Source of the DNA: Sphingomicrobium sp.
Lineage (GTDB): Bacteria > Pseudomonadota > Alphaproteobacteria > Sphingomonadales > Sphingomonadaceae
Assembly (NCBI GenBank): GCA_025450755.1
Contig: JANWLR010000002.1
Span: 1 to 37,728, forward strand
Direction: 5' to 3'
DNA length: 37,728 nt
The notes beneath the pieces are model-generated. The model did no database searches and was not told the DNA's origin. It saw nothing but the letters and a program-made list of their open reading frames with translations. A program made the position numbers and the translations under genes. This document shows positions 1 to 6,945 of the stretch, in pieces (position 1 is the first letter of the stretch; each line of letters starts with the position of its first letter).

Positions 1-90
1 CCAATCGAGCGCTTCGGCAATGTCGATGCGAGTTTCCGCGATCCGTCCGGCAACGGCTGGAAGATGCTTCAGGCCCGGGCGGGCGCGTAG
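1..90 (+). CDS. VOC/glyoxalase-family protein, C-terminal end only
   Basis: The window opens inside a reading frame that ends with TAG at 88-90, leaving the last 29 residues. The peptide contains a phenylalanine-arginine-aspartate-proline-x-glycine-asparagine pattern followed by a tryptophan (about residues 12-20). This is the typical final beta-strand of vicinal-oxygen-chelate (glyoxalase/bleomycin-resistance/dioxygenase) domains, where 'DPxGN' precedes the last strand. The rest of the gene lies outside the window, so substrate and metal ligands cannot be judged. The family call is inference from a short motif. Confidence 0.6.
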   Translation, partial: PIERFGNVDASFRDPSGNGWKMLQARAGA

Positions 91-125
91 CCATGTGCTT
101 GTGGCCAGGATTGAGCGGGGTTCAA

Positions 126-530
126 ATGGACCAGGAAAGAAGCGGGTCGGACGCCTTGGACCACAAGCTTCGGTCGCTGGGTGACTGGCGCAGCAAGACT
201 CTCGGTCACTTGCGCCAGCTCATTCAAGAGGCTGATCCGCAAGTCGCCGAGGACGTCAAATGGCGAAAGGCCGGAAATCCGCTCGGCGTGCCGACATGGG
301 AGCATGCGGGAATCATCTGCACGGGCGAGAGCTATAAGGACAAGGTGAAGCTGACCTTCGCCAAAGGCGCATCGCTTCCCGACCCATCCAAGATGTTCAA
401 CTCGAGCATGGAGGGCGGCACGCGTCGGGCGATCGACATCCGCGAAGGCGAAGCGGTTGACGAGAAGGCATTCAAGGCGCTCGTCCGTGCCGCCGTGGCT
501 GTGAACCTTGCAGGCAATCCGGGGCACTGA
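126..530 (+). CDS. DUF1801 domain protein
   Basis: A 134-residue cytoplasmic protein that looks like a DUF1801 (YdhG-like) domain protein. Seen: a helical N-terminal third, then a VKWRKAGNP-type segment (about residues 44-53), a hydrophobic strand with W-E-H-A-G, and a K-x-K-L-T-F-A-K-G-A stretch. These are hallmarks of the fold, in which a small alpha/beta domain often carries a conserved tryptophan in this position. The ATG at 126 is preferred over an in-frame ATG at 93 because the purine-rich GAGCGGGG precedes it and because the extra 11 residues are unlike the family. It lies 35 bases after the VOC gene and may be co-transcribed with it. The biochemical function of the family is not established. 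Confidence 0.8.
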   Translation: MDQERSGSDALDHKLRSLGDWRSKTLGHLRQLIQEADPQVAEDVKWRKAGNPLGVPTWEHAGIICTGESYKDKVKLTFAKGASLPDPSKMFNSSMEGGTRRAIDIREGEAVDEKAFKALVRAAVAVNLAGNPGH

Positions 531-627
531 TCGTTCAAACCGTCCCGGAATCTGACAGCAAGGTCATTCGGAATTAATTGCGCGTTTAATGCACTGACGG
601 TAAAGGGAAATCACGGAGACAAGATTC

Positions 628-756
628 GTGACCGAAGCACTTTTGCTAGCCCTTGCCGTGATCCTGCTCGGCGCCGTGATCTGGATTGGCGATACGATCG
701 CCGGCGGGATCGATAGCGCGCTCGGCGAAAAGAAGCTGCGCGACCGCGACGCCTGA
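628..756 (+). CDS. 42-residue single-span membrane protein
   Basis: A very short gene with a GTG start, preceded by GGAGA at 615-619 (8 bases spacing), ending in TGA. The product has one hydrophobic segment of about 18 residues (leucine/alanine/valine/isoleucine, residues 4-21), a glycine-rich turn, and a charged tail with Lys-Lys, Arg-Asp-Arg-Asp. This fits a small inner-membrane protein with its tail in the cytoplasm. It stands alone between the DUF1801 gene and the tRNA-derived repeat at 831. No family is recognised. The ribosome site, membrane span and clean stop support it as real, but its size means it could still be chance. Confidence 0.55.
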   Translation: MTEALLLALAVILLGAVIWIGDTIAGGIDSALGEKKLRDRDA

Positions 757-830
757 GGTCCGATCGGCGCTTTTGATCGAAAAAGTTGAGCCTCTCGCTT
801 GAACGCCCCCCGGACATTCTGCGCCAGAGG

Positions 831-876
831 ATGGTGCTGCCGGTGAGGATTGAACTCACGACCTCAGCCTTACCAA
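831..876 (-). repeat. tRNA-Thr(GGT) 3'-end copy, direct repeat (att-like, distal)
   Basis: These 46 bases are identical to 1924-1969, which is the 3' part of the intact tRNA-Thr(GGT) gene plus one base beyond CCA. The copy covers the acceptor 3' strand, the T-arm, the variable region and the 3' half of the anticodon arm, up to the end of the anticodon loop. It then diverges abruptly. A partial tRNA 3' end in the same orientation, about 1.1 kb downstream of the intact tRNA, is the expected footprint of site-specific integration into a tRNA gene. The perfect identity suggests a fairly recent or still recombining pair. Confidence 0.9.
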
Positions 877-1034
877 ATCTCGGTAGAGTGATTCTCAGGG
901 CATTTAAGAGCATTTCAGGGCTGCTTTAGCGCATCGGTTTGTCCCCCCCGCATTGGTCGAAGCTCTGCAATTCAAGCGAAGGTGTGCTCAAGTTGTGCTC
1001 TGGCAGTGCAGCTGTTCACTTGCCGGCTCCGAGC

Positions 1035-1063
1035 TTCAATGGTATTGCAAATTGCAATACAAT
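1035..1063 (+). promoter_or_regulatory. Promoter with palindromic operator for the DUF1778/GNAT pair
   Basis: A -10-like TACAAT (1058-1063) and a weak -35-like TTCAAT (1035-1040) are spaced by 17 bases. Between them lies a perfect inverted repeat at 1043-1059, with arms TATTGCAA and TTGCAATA around a single A. A partial further half-site follows at 1061-1066. A ribbon-helix-helix antitoxin bound here would block RNA polymerase, matching the known autoregulation of DUF1778/GNAT modules. The palindrome is seen directly; its role is inferred. Confidence 0.6.
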
Positions 1064-1098
1064 TTGCTGAAAACGGTCGAAGAAGGAAACGCCGAAAA

Positions 1099-1395
1099 AT
1101 GGCCCGTGCCGCACAGCGAAAGGACCGCCCGCTCGCGATGCGCTTTCCCGATGCTGATCTTGCGATTATCGATCGTGCCGCCAGTCAGCGCGGGCGTTCG
1201 CGCACCGAGTTCGTGCGAGACGCAGCCGTGCGGGCGGCTGAAGAAGTTCTAATGGAGAACGTTGTCATCCGCATGAGCTCGGCGGGCTTTGAGACCTTTG
1301 TTTCGATCCTGGATGCCCCTCCAGCTCCTGTCCCGCAATTGGTTGAACTTCTCAAGCGCCCAGCTCCCTGGGAGCGGGACAGAAACACCCGCTGA
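1099..1395 (+). CDS. DUF1778 ribbon-helix-helix antitoxin
   Basis: A 98-residue antitoxin of the DUF1778 (TacA/AtaR-like) family. Residues about 10-48 form the ribbon-helix-helix DNA-binding part: a beta-strand with M-R-F, then helices around D-L-A-I-I-D-R-A-A and S-R-T-E-F-V-R-D-A-A. The C-terminal part (about 55-98) has the family's toxin-wrapping pattern with F-x-x-F, L-D-x-P-P-x-P, L-x-x-L-L and A-P-W. The ATG at 1099 follows AGAAGGA at 1081-1087; an in-frame start at 982 would add 39 residues unlike the family. The gene lies directly before the GNAT toxin in the same reading frame and probably represses the promoter at 1035-1063 together with the toxin. Confidence 0.9.
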   Translation: MARAAQRKDRPLAMRFPDADLAIIDRAASQRGRSRTEFVRDAAVRAAEEVLMENVVIRMSSAGFETFVSILDAPPAPVPQLVELLKRPAPWERDRNTR

Positions 1396-1404
1396 GCCGC
1401 GCCA

Positions 1405-1923
1405 TTGGGCTTATCCGCACCGGAATCTCTCAATGCGGGCCACAATTTGTCGCAATTTTCTTGCGGCAAGCCCTCACTCGATAAGTGGCTGCGCGATAAG
1501 GCACTATCGAACCAGCAAAGGGGCTTTACGGCAGTCCTTGTCGTTCACGATGAAGGCCGCGTCGTCGGTTATTATGGACTTGCTCCAACTGCAGTGGTGC
1601 CTACCTCCCTTCCACGCGCAATCCGCACCGGGCAGCCGCCCGATCCGGTCCCATGCCTGTTGCTTGGACAACTGGCGACGGACCAGGGCTGGACAGGTCA
1701 AGGGATCGGAACAGGACTGCTGAAACACGCACTTGAGCGTTGTGTGCGCGCGGCGAACTTGATTGGCGGACGCGCACTCATCGTCAACGCCATCGATGAG
1801 CACGCGGTGTTGTTCTGGCGCAAGCGCGGATTTGTTCCGTCCAAGGACGACCCAATGACGATGTTCCGCTCGATTGCCGACATCGCCGCATCATTTGTGA
1901 CTCTCGCGCCTTCAAAGAGTTAA
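1405..1923 (+). CDS. GNAT toxin (TacT/AtaT-like aminoacyl-tRNA acetyltransferase)
   Basis: A 172-residue GNAT acetyltransferase toxin. Known members (TacT, AtaT, KacT) acetylate the amino group of charged tRNAs and stop translation. Seen: the N-terminal F-x-C-G-x-x-x-L-D-x-W-L signature (about residues 18-29), a V-V-G-Y-Y-G-L strand (53-59) and the acetyl-CoA loop Q-G-W-T-G-Q-G-I-G (94-102). The usual 'A-x-x-F-Y-x-x-x-G-F' site reads A-V-L-F-W-R-K-R-G-F, so the position of the catalytic tyrosine of studied members holds Trp138. The start must be TTG at 1405, because no other start codon lies between the antitoxin stop (same frame, four codons upstream) and the conserved region. The TAA stop directly abuts the tRNA-derived repeat. 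Confidence 0.88.
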   Translation: MGLSAPESLNAGHNLSQFSCGKPSLDKWLRDKALSNQQRGFTAVLVVHDEGRVVGYYGLAPTAVVPTSLPRAIRTGQPPDPVPCLLLGQLATDQGWTGQGIGTGLLKHALERCVRAANLIGGRALIVNAIDEHAVLFWRKRGFVPSKDDPMTMFRSIADIAASFVTLAPSKS

Positions 1924-1999
<76 letters not shown>

Positions 2000-2021
2000 A
2001 CTTTGTCGGAAGGACGGGCGC

Positions 2022-2050
2022 CTATGACGGGCCGCCCCTTTGCCTGTCAA
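2022..2050 (-). promoter_or_regulatory. Promoter of tRNA-Thr(GGT)
   Basis: On the minus strand a consensus TTGACA (2050-2045) is followed after exactly 17 bases by TCATAG (2027-2022). This puts the likely transcript start about 15 bases before the mature tRNA 5' end at 1999. A strong -35 close to a stable RNA gene makes this a credible sigma-70 promoter. Confidence 0.65.
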
Positions 2051-2089
2051 GGCGTTGCGGACAGCCGCCGAACATCGCATCTGATCGCA

Positions 2090-2209
2090 ATGGCTAAGAG
2101 CGACAAGCAGCACGAAGAGCGGCTAGCCGCCGCTTTGAGAGAAAATCTTCGGCGCCGGAAAGCCCAGGCACGCAAAATCCAAGAGGACAAGCCCGACGCT
2201 CCCGATTGA
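2090..2209 (+). CDS. Small basic helical protein, unknown function
   Basis: A 39-residue, highly charged protein rich in Lys, Arg, Glu and Gln. It is predicted to be one long amphipathic helix (E-R-L-A-A-A-L-R-E-N-L-R-R-R-K, about residues 9-23) with a polar tail. It has no hydrophobic segment. The frame is open upstream through the tRNA gene, so the ATG at 2090 is the only sensible start. It begins near the divergent tRNA promoter and ends 33 bases before the threonine aldolase gene. Its composition resembles small conserved hypothetical proteins of sphingomonads, but no function is known. Confidence 0.5.
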   Translation: MAKSDKQHEERLAAALRENLRRRKAQARKIQEDKPDAPD

Positions 2210-2242
2210 CGCCCAACCCGCTCGCCGCCATTCGGCGCTACA

Positions 2243-3247
2243 ATGCGCTTCTTCTCCGACAATGCCGCGCCGGCCCACCCCAAGGTGCTCGAGGCGATCG
2301 CCGCCGCCAACCGGATCGACACGGCCTACGACGGCGACGAATGGAGCCAGCGGCTCGACGGCGCCTTCTCCGATCTGTTCGGGACTGAGGTCCGCGCATT
2401 CTGGGTGACGACGGGCACTGCGGCCAATTGCCTGGCACTCGCAGCGCTATGTCCTCCCTATCGTGCGATCCTGTGCCACAAGGATTCGCATATCGAAGTC
2501 GATGAGGCCGGCGCTCCAGGCTTCTTCACCGCCGGCGCAAAGCTCATCCTGCTCGATGGGGAGGGGGCGAAGATCACGCCCAAAACTGTCGCGCAAGCAT
2601 GCGACCTCATCCGCAACGATGTCCACCAGGTCCAGCCCGCGGCGATCTCGATTACCAACGCGACCGAATATGGTCTGATTTACCGAGCTGCCGAACTCGC
2701 TGCGCTCGGCGAGCGCGCCAAGCAGCGTGGCCTGGCATTCCACCTTGACGGCGCGCGCATCGCCAATGCGCTGGCAGGAAGCGGCGAAAACCTGGGCGAT
2801 CTCACCTGGCGGGCGGGGGTCGATGCGATGAGCTTCGGTTTCGTCAAAAATGGGGGCCTCAATGCCGAATGCCTCGTCCTGTTCAAGACAGAGCTAGCCG
2901 ACGAAATCGCCGTTCGCCGCAAGCGCGCCGGGCATTTGTTGTCCAAAGGTCGCTACCTCGCAGCACAGATCCTGGCCATGCTCGAGGACGATTTGTGGCT
3001 CGACAATGCCCGGGCAGCGAATGCCGCTGCTCAGAAAGTCGCAAGCGCAGCGCCGAACCGCCTGGTCTATCCGGTCGAAGCCAACGAGATTTTCCTGCGG
3101 GTCAGCAATGAGGAGGCCGAGCGGCTGCGCGGTCAAGGCTTGGATTTCTACGAATGGGGTCCCGGGCAGATCCGCTTCGTCACCAGCTGGGATGCACAAA
3201 GCGAAGCCCTCGATCGCCTCGCATCGGCTCTTGCCGCGCTCGAATAA
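2243..3247 (+). CDS. ltaE: Low-specificity L-threonine aldolase
   Basis: A 334-residue PLP enzyme of the beta-eliminating lyase / threonine aldolase family (fold type I), expected to cleave L-threonine or L-allo-threonine to glycine and acetaldehyde. Seen: an N-terminal F-S-D-N-A-A-P-A-H-P segment, a T-G-T-A-A-N motif (57-62) for the PLP phosphate, H-L-D-G-A-R (167-172) with the aspartate that contacts the pyridine nitrogen, and S-F-G-F-V-K-N-G-G with Lys202 as the Schiff-base lysine. Length fits the family (about 330-350). It is followed after 37 bases by an EamA exporter, which could be co-transcribed. Its closeness to tRNA-Thr is probably coincidence. Confidence 0.88.
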   Translation: MRFFSDNAAPAHPKVLEAIAAANRIDTAYDGDEWSQRLDGAFSDLFGTEVRAFWVTTGTAANCLALAALCPPYRAILCHKDSHIEVDEAGAPGFFTAGAKLILLDGEGAKITPKTVAQACDLIRNDVHQVQPAAISITNATEYGLIYRAAELAALGERAKQRGLAFHLDGARIANALAGSGENLGDLTWRAGVDAMSFGFVKNGGLNAECLVLFKTELADEIAVRRKRAGHLLSKGRYLAAQILAMLEDDLWLDNARAANAAAQKVASAAPNRLVYPVEANEIFLRVSNEEAERLRGQGLDFYEWGPGQIRFVTSWDAQSEALDRLASALAALE

Positions 3248-3284
3248 GCGGAGCTTATCGGTCTTGGCCCTGCTTTGATTGGCG

Positions 3285-4262
3285 ATGAAGCCCGCGCTGA
3301 TAAATCATTCGGGAATGCCGCGAGACCTCACCAAGAATGAATTGAGCAGCGAGCGGCTTCGCTCTGTGGCGATCCCGTTCGCGATCTTCACGGCCATCTG
3401 GGGCTCGACCTGGATCGTGATTCGCGGACAGCTCGGCGCCGTCCCGCCGCAATGGTCAGTCACTTATCGCTTCGTTGTTGCCGCCTTCGCAATGACGTTG
3501 CTCTCGCGCTTTAAGCACCAGTCCCTGAACATAGGCCGCAAGGGCATGGCCGCTGCCGCTTTCCTCGGCTTCACGCAGTTCTGCGTGAACTTCAACGCGG
3601 TCTATCTTGCCGAGCGGCACATTACATCCGGAGTGGTGGCGACCGTTTTCGCGCTGTTGCTGATCCCGGCGAGCTTGCTCGGCTGGGCGTTCCTTGGGCA
3701 TAGGCCGAGCAAGCGCTTCGCGTGGAGTTCGCTCGTCGCGGTTGCCGGAATCGTGCTGCTGTTCGTCCATGAAATTCGCGAGCATCCGGCGGACAGCGGC
3801 CAGGTCGCTGCCGGCATTGCGCTGACGCTCGCCGGAATGATCGGGGCAGCGATCGCCAATGTGTGGCAGGCGCGACCAGCGATCCGACGCTTTGCGCTCT
3901 TCCCGCTGCTCGCCTGGTCGATGGCCGCCGGAGCCTTGATTGATGGACTGATTGCTTTCACGATGACCGGGCCGCCCGTATTCGACCCGCGACCCGTCTA
4001 TTGGCTCGGGGTTCTCTATCTCTCGCTGTTCGCCTCCGTCTTGACGTTCAGCCTATACTATCCCGTGGTGCGGAAGATCGGACCAGCGAAGGCGTCCTAT
4101 TCGAGCGTGATCGTGCCGATCATTGCCATGGGTTTCTCGACCGCACTGGAAGATTATCGCTGGACCAGCCTGACCATCGCTGGCGCCTTGCTCGCGCTCG
4201 GGGGCATGGCAGCAGCACTTCGCCGCGACCGGTCGGGAATTCCGGCTCCGGACGCGGCGTAA
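3285..4262 (+). CDS. EamA/DMT-superfamily transporter
   Basis: A 325-residue integral membrane protein with about ten hydrophobic spans arranged as two EamA repeats. The first repeat starts with the typical A-I-W-G-S-T-W family motif; the second begins after about residue 165. Drug/metabolite transporters of this type are inner-membrane exporters of amino acids or other metabolites. The substrate cannot be told from sequence. Position after the threonine aldolase gene suggests an amino-acid-related export role, which is only inference. The start is uncertain: ATG 3285 is used, ATG 3315 is also possible, and neither has a strong ribosome site. Confidence 0.85.
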   Translation: MKPALINHSGMPRDLTKNELSSERLRSVAIPFAIFTAIWGSTWIVIRGQLGAVPPQWSVTYRFVVAAFAMTLLSRFKHQSLNIGRKGMAAAAFLGFTQFCVNFNAVYLAERHITSGVVATVFALLLIPASLLGWAFLGHRPSKRFAWSSLVAVAGIVLLFVHEIREHPADSGQVAAGIALTLAGMIGAAIANVWQARPAIRRFALFPLLAWSMAAGALIDGLIAFTMTGPPVFDPRPVYWLGVLYLSLFASVLTFSLYYPVVRKIGPAKASYSSVIVPIIAMGFSTALEDYRWTSLTIAGALLALGGMAAALRRDRSGIPAPDAA

Positions 4263-4277
4263 AGCGTTAGATGGTTG

Positions 4278-4499
4278 ATGCCCTCGACCGTGATCCGCCG
4301 CTTCGTTTACGACGAGATGGAACAGAATCTGTGGGTCGAGTTCACGACCGGTCGCCGCTACGTCTATTCCGGCGTCCCGCACGAGGTCGCCGATGCGTTC
4401 CGCGGGGCGTTCGCGAAGGGCGTCTATTTTAACACCCGAATCCGCGACCGTTTCCCGCATCGCGAGATCACGCACGAGCAGAAAGAAACCCAATCTTAA
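4278..4499 (+). CDS. KTSC domain protein
   Basis: A 73-residue protein matching the KTSC domain: a short beta-rich domain with the pattern (S/P)-T-V-I-x-x-x-x-Y-D, L-x-V-x-F-x-x-G-x-x-Y-x-Y-x-x-V-P and a C-terminal F-(N)-x-x-I-R-D. All three are visible. Such domains occur alone or fused to lysyl-tRNA synthetase-like proteins in proteobacteria; the function is unknown. The ATG at 4278 follows a TTG in frame. The preceding EamA gene ends at 4262, 15 bases upstream, so co-transcription is likely. Confidence 0.8.
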   Translation: MPSTVIRRFVYDEMEQNLWVEFTTGRRYVYSGVPHEVADAFRGAFAKGVYFNTRIRDRFPHREITHEQKETQS

Positions 4500-4522
4500 G
4501 CGCGCGGCGCGAGAATCGCGCC

Positions 4523-4690
4523 ATGTTCCCGATGCGTTTCAGCACGATCTTCAAGAGCCGCTGGTGGGCGCTCGTGTGGGCGGCAGGAATCATCTGGTTC
4601 GCATACGACTTTGCCGGCTCCCAGCCGGCTTCAGTCGACAACAGCGGTGACAATTCCTCCCAGGTGAACGCGGCACTGAACGCTTTTTAA
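4523..4690 (+). CDS. 55-residue single-span membrane protein
   Basis: A short gene starting at ATG 4523, 23 bases after the KTSC gene. The product has a basic N-terminus (M-R-F-S-T-I-F-K-S-R), one tryptophan-rich hydrophobic span (W-W-A-L-V-W-A-A-G-I-I-W-F-A, residues 14-27) and a polar Asn/Ser/Asp-rich tail probably in the periplasm. Its TAA stop overlaps the stop of the convergent lipoprotein gene by four bases, so the two 3' ends are fully packed. No family is recognised. A second start at the fourth codon is possible. Confidence 0.55.
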   Translation: MFPMRFSTIFKSRWWALVWAAGIIWFAYDFAGSQPASVDNSGDNSSQVNAALNAF

Positions 4691-5265
4691 GGCGCGTTTT
4701 TCCAATCGATCCGCTCGATGTGCCAGTGCCGTTGCGCCTCGGTCGAGCCGGGCACGTCATTGACCCGCCTCAAAATGATTGTGCCTGGCGCTTGGAACTT
4801 CTTCCCTGCGATATCCTCGCCATGCATCCTGAAGGTGATGGTTACGTAGATTGAGCCCGCGGCGCCTTCTGTATGACCAATTGGGCCGACCTCGAGGTGA
4901 TTCTCGCGGTTGGTCTTGAGAGGCGCAGCAAATTTGGCCGCCGCATCGTGATTTCCCCAGAGGGTTAAGGCCTCGTCCCAACGGTTCTTTTCGATCAATG
5001 CGCCATAATGCTGCACGACTTGGCCCGCAGCTTCCGCACTCTTGGGATCGATCGCTTCCTGAAGCTCCGCCAGCGGCGTTCGCGCATCGGGACCCGTTCC
5101 GGGGGGTGGAATCGCTGGAGCCTCGCTGTTCTCAATTCCAGGTAGCGCGCTCGGCGCCGGGAGGATTGGAGCATTCGTGTTGTCGGTAGGCTGCCCAGGC
5201 TGGTGCTTCGGCCCGCACGAACCGAGCGCCAGAAGCGCCAGGCATAGATAAGGTTGCGCCTTCAT
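4687..5265 (-). CDS. Hypothetical lipoprotein
   Basis: A 192-residue secreted lipoprotein. The signal peptide (residues 1-16) ends in the lipobox L-G-S-C with Cys17 as the lipidated residue. A proline-rich linker follows (about 20-60), then a globular domain containing a V-V-Q-H-Y-x-A-L-I-E-K-x-R-W-D-E-A-L helix and beta-strands at the C-terminus. The ATG at 5265 is fixed by a strong AGGAGGAAG ribosome site just upstream. The open frame extends much further upstream, but that part is antisense to other genes and unlikely to be translated. No characterised homologue is recognised. It is divergent from the small membrane protein at 5347, sharing an 81-base promoter region. Confidence 0.8.
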   Translation of the reverse strand: MKAQPYLCLALLALGSCGPKHQPGQPTDNTNAPILPAPSALPGIENSEAPAIPPPGTGPDARTPLAELQEAIDPKSAEAAGQVVQHYGALIEKNRWDEALTLWGNHDAAAKFAAPLKTNRENHLEVGPIGHTEGAAGSIYVTITFRMHGEDIAGKKFQAPGTIILRRVNDVPGSTEAQRHWHIERIDWKNAP

Positions 5266-5346
5266 CGACTTCCTCCTGGCGGAACCGGCACCGTCAAAGT
5301 TCGTTCGTTTCGCCACGACAACAGCGTAATCCAGGGAGAGTTTCCA

Positions 5347-5556
5347 ATGGCCGACGATCGCGACGATGTTGAACGCGAGCACACGACCGTGGTGGAAACC
5401 GGCGGCGGTGGCGGCGGCGGAGTCCTCGCCGTAATTCTTCTGATCATCGTGGTGCTGGTGCTGCTTTACGTCTTCCGCGCCGATCTCGGACTTGGCGGCA
5501 AGACGACCAATATCAACGTACCCGACAAGATCGACGTCAACGTCAATCACAGCTGA
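5347..5556 (+). CDS. Glycine-hinged single-span membrane protein
   Basis: A 69-residue protein with an acidic N-terminus (D-D-R-D-D-V-E-R-E-H), a run of seven glycines (about residues 19-25), one very hydrophobic span (L-A-V-I-L-L-I-I-V-V-L-V-L-L-Y-V) and a tail rich in Asn, Asp and Lys. The ATG at 5347 follows GGGAGAG at 5334-5340. It probably sits in the inner membrane with the glycine run as a flexible hinge. Function is unknown. A stem-loop downstream (5601-5632) likely ends its transcript. Confidence 0.7.
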   Translation: MADDRDDVEREHTTVVETGGGGGGGVLAVILLIIVVLVLLYVFRADLGLGGKTTNINVPDKIDVNVNHS

Positions 5557-5600
5557 GCGGTTTGACACAGCTGGGCGGGTTGCGAGTCCCCGTCCGGTGA

Positions 5601-5632
5601 ACGGGCGCGGTTCCTTTGAAGGCCGCGCCCGT
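5601..5632 (+). terminator. Stem-loop terminator after the small membrane protein
   Basis: Perfect 10-bp arms ACGGGCGCGG (5601-5610) and CCGCGCCCGT (5623-5632) with a 12-base loop, followed by TTGATTGT. The stem is very GC-rich and lies between the gene ending at 5556 and hmgA. The T tract is poor, as is common in high-GC genomes. Confidence 0.65.
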
Positions 5633-5667
5633 TTGATTGTGGAGGCATGAGGCTCTAACCCGCGCCC

Positions 5668-6945
5668 ATGACGACCGGCTTCATGACGGGCTTCGGGGGC
5701 CACTTTGAAACGGAGGCGGTCAAGGGTGCTCTCCCGAAGGGGCGCAATTCGCCTCAGCGGCCGGCCTATGGCCTCTATGCCGAGCAGCTGTCGGGCACGA
5801 GCTTTACGTCGCCGCGTCATGAGAACCGCCGTTCATGGCTCTATCGGATGCGGCCCACTGCGGATCATCGACCGTTCGTCGCCTACGACGGCGCGCCGCT
5901 GTTCGCGCCCGGCACGGTGAAGGAGCCGCTCGCGCCCAACCGCTTACGCTGGGGCCCGCCGAAAGAGCTGCCCGAGGGCAAAGACTTCGTTGACGGCATG
6001 GTGACAATGCTTGCCAACCGTTCGCCCGAGGATCTCGAAGGAGTCGCGGTGCACCTTTATCGCGCGGCGAAGACCATGGAAGGGCGTGTGTTCATCGACT
6101 CCGATGGTGAACTGCTCATGATCCCGCAGCAGGGCGAGCTTCGGATTTTCACCGAGCTGGGACGGATGGATGTTGCTCCAGGCTCGATCGGCGTCGTCCC
6201 GCGGGGCGTCAGGTTTCGAGTGGAGGTGGACGGTGAGAGCCGCGGCTATGTCGCCGAGAATCACGGTTTGCCGCTGCGCCTGCCCGAGCTCGGGCCGATT
6301 GGCTCCAATGGTCTCGCCAACCCGCGCGATTTCGAAACGCCGATCGCCTGGTTCGAGGACAAGGACGGGCCGATGGAAGTGATCCAGAAGTCGCTCGGCT
6401 CGCTCTGGACGACGACGCTCGATCATTCACCCCTCGATGTCGTCGCCTGGCACGGCAATTACGCGCCCTACCGCTACGATTTGTCGCACTTCAACACGAT
6501 CGGCACGATCAGCTTCGACCATCCGGACCCATCGATCTTCACCGTGCTGACCAGCCCCAGCAACATTGCGGGCCGCGCGAACGCCGACTTCGTCATCTTC
6601 CCCCCGCGCTGGATGGTCGGCGAGGACACGTTCCGGCCACCATGGTTCCACCGCAACGTGATGAGCGAGGCAATGGGACTGATTCACGGCGCCTATGACG
6701 CCAAGGCCGAGGGCTTCGCACCCGGGGGCCTCTCGCTCCACAACCTCATGAGCGGCCACGGCCCCGACGTCGAAAGCTGGCGCAAGGCGAGCGAGGCCGA
6801 GCTGAAGCCCGTGAAGATTGAAGGCACGATGGCGTTCATGGTCGAAACCTGCTGGCCCTATCGGCCGACGGCGTGGGCGCTGGAGCGCGCACAGCACGAC
6901 TATGACCAGGCGTGGGCCGGATTTCCCAAGGCCAAGCTGCCGTGA
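5668..6945 (+). CDS. hmgA: Homogentisate 1,2-dioxygenase
   Basis: A 425-residue non-haem iron dioxygenase that opens the ring of homogentisate to maleylacetoacetate in tyrosine and phenylalanine breakdown. The start matches the family (S/M-G-F-G-x-H-F-x-T-E-A-V-x-G-A-L-P). The iron ligands are visible at the spacing of the human enzyme: His328, Glu334 (F-H-R-N-V-M-S-E) and His364 (M-S-G-H-G-P-D). His285 (S-F-D-H-P-D-P) matches the active-site base. Length is normal. The next gene, fahA, starts inside its stop region (GTGA overlap), so the two are translationally coupled. No maleylacetoacetate isomerase gene is seen nearby. Confidence 0.96.
   Translation: MTTGFMTGFGGHFETEAVKGALPKGRNSPQRPAYGLYAEQLSGTSFTSPRHENRRSWLYRMRPTADHRPFVAYDGAPLFAPGTVKEPLAPNRLRWGPPKELPEGKDFVDGMVTMLANRSPEDLEGVAVHLYRAAKTMEGRVFIDSDGELLMIPQQGELRIFTELGRMDVAPGSIGVVPRGVRFRVEVDGESRGYVAENHGLPLRLPELGPIGSNGLANPRDFETPIAWFEDKDGPMEVIQKSLGSLWTTTLDHSPLDVVAWHGNYAPYRYDLSHFNTIGTISFDHPDPSIFTVLTSPSNIAGRANADFVIFPPRWMVGEDTFRPPWFHRNVMSEAMGLIHGAYDAKAEGFAPGGLSLHNLMSGHGPDVESWRKASEAELKPVKIEGTMAFMVETCWPYRPTAWALERAQHDYDQAWAGFPKAKLP

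Larger units (their letters stand above)
757..1098. other. Non-coding left flank of toxin-antitoxin islet 1
   Basis: No gene is supported in these 342 bases. They hold the last host sequence before the islet, the 46-bp copy of a tRNA-Thr 3' end (831-876), about 160 bp without a recognisable element, and the promoter/operator of the toxin-antitoxin pair (1035-1063). No tyrosine or serine recombinase, or fragment of one, was recognised. Confidence 0.6.

Noticed and set aside
611-913. 100-residue open frame on the minus strand across the tRNA fragment
   Set aside because: It contains the V-V-S-S-I-L-T-G-S-T peptide that arises whenever a tRNA T-arm region is translated; it is antisense to the small gene at 628 and has no ribosome site.
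5647-5658. Three-codon leader frame (ATG AGG CTC TAA) after GGAGG, upstream of hmgA
   Set aside because: A start and stop this close to a chance GGAGG is common; there is no attenuator structure or tyrosine codon to suggest regulation.
5266-5820. N-terminal extension of the lipoprotein gene at 4687-5265
   Set aside because: The frame is open, but the internal ATG has a strong ribosome site and a signal peptide, and the extension is antisense to two genes.
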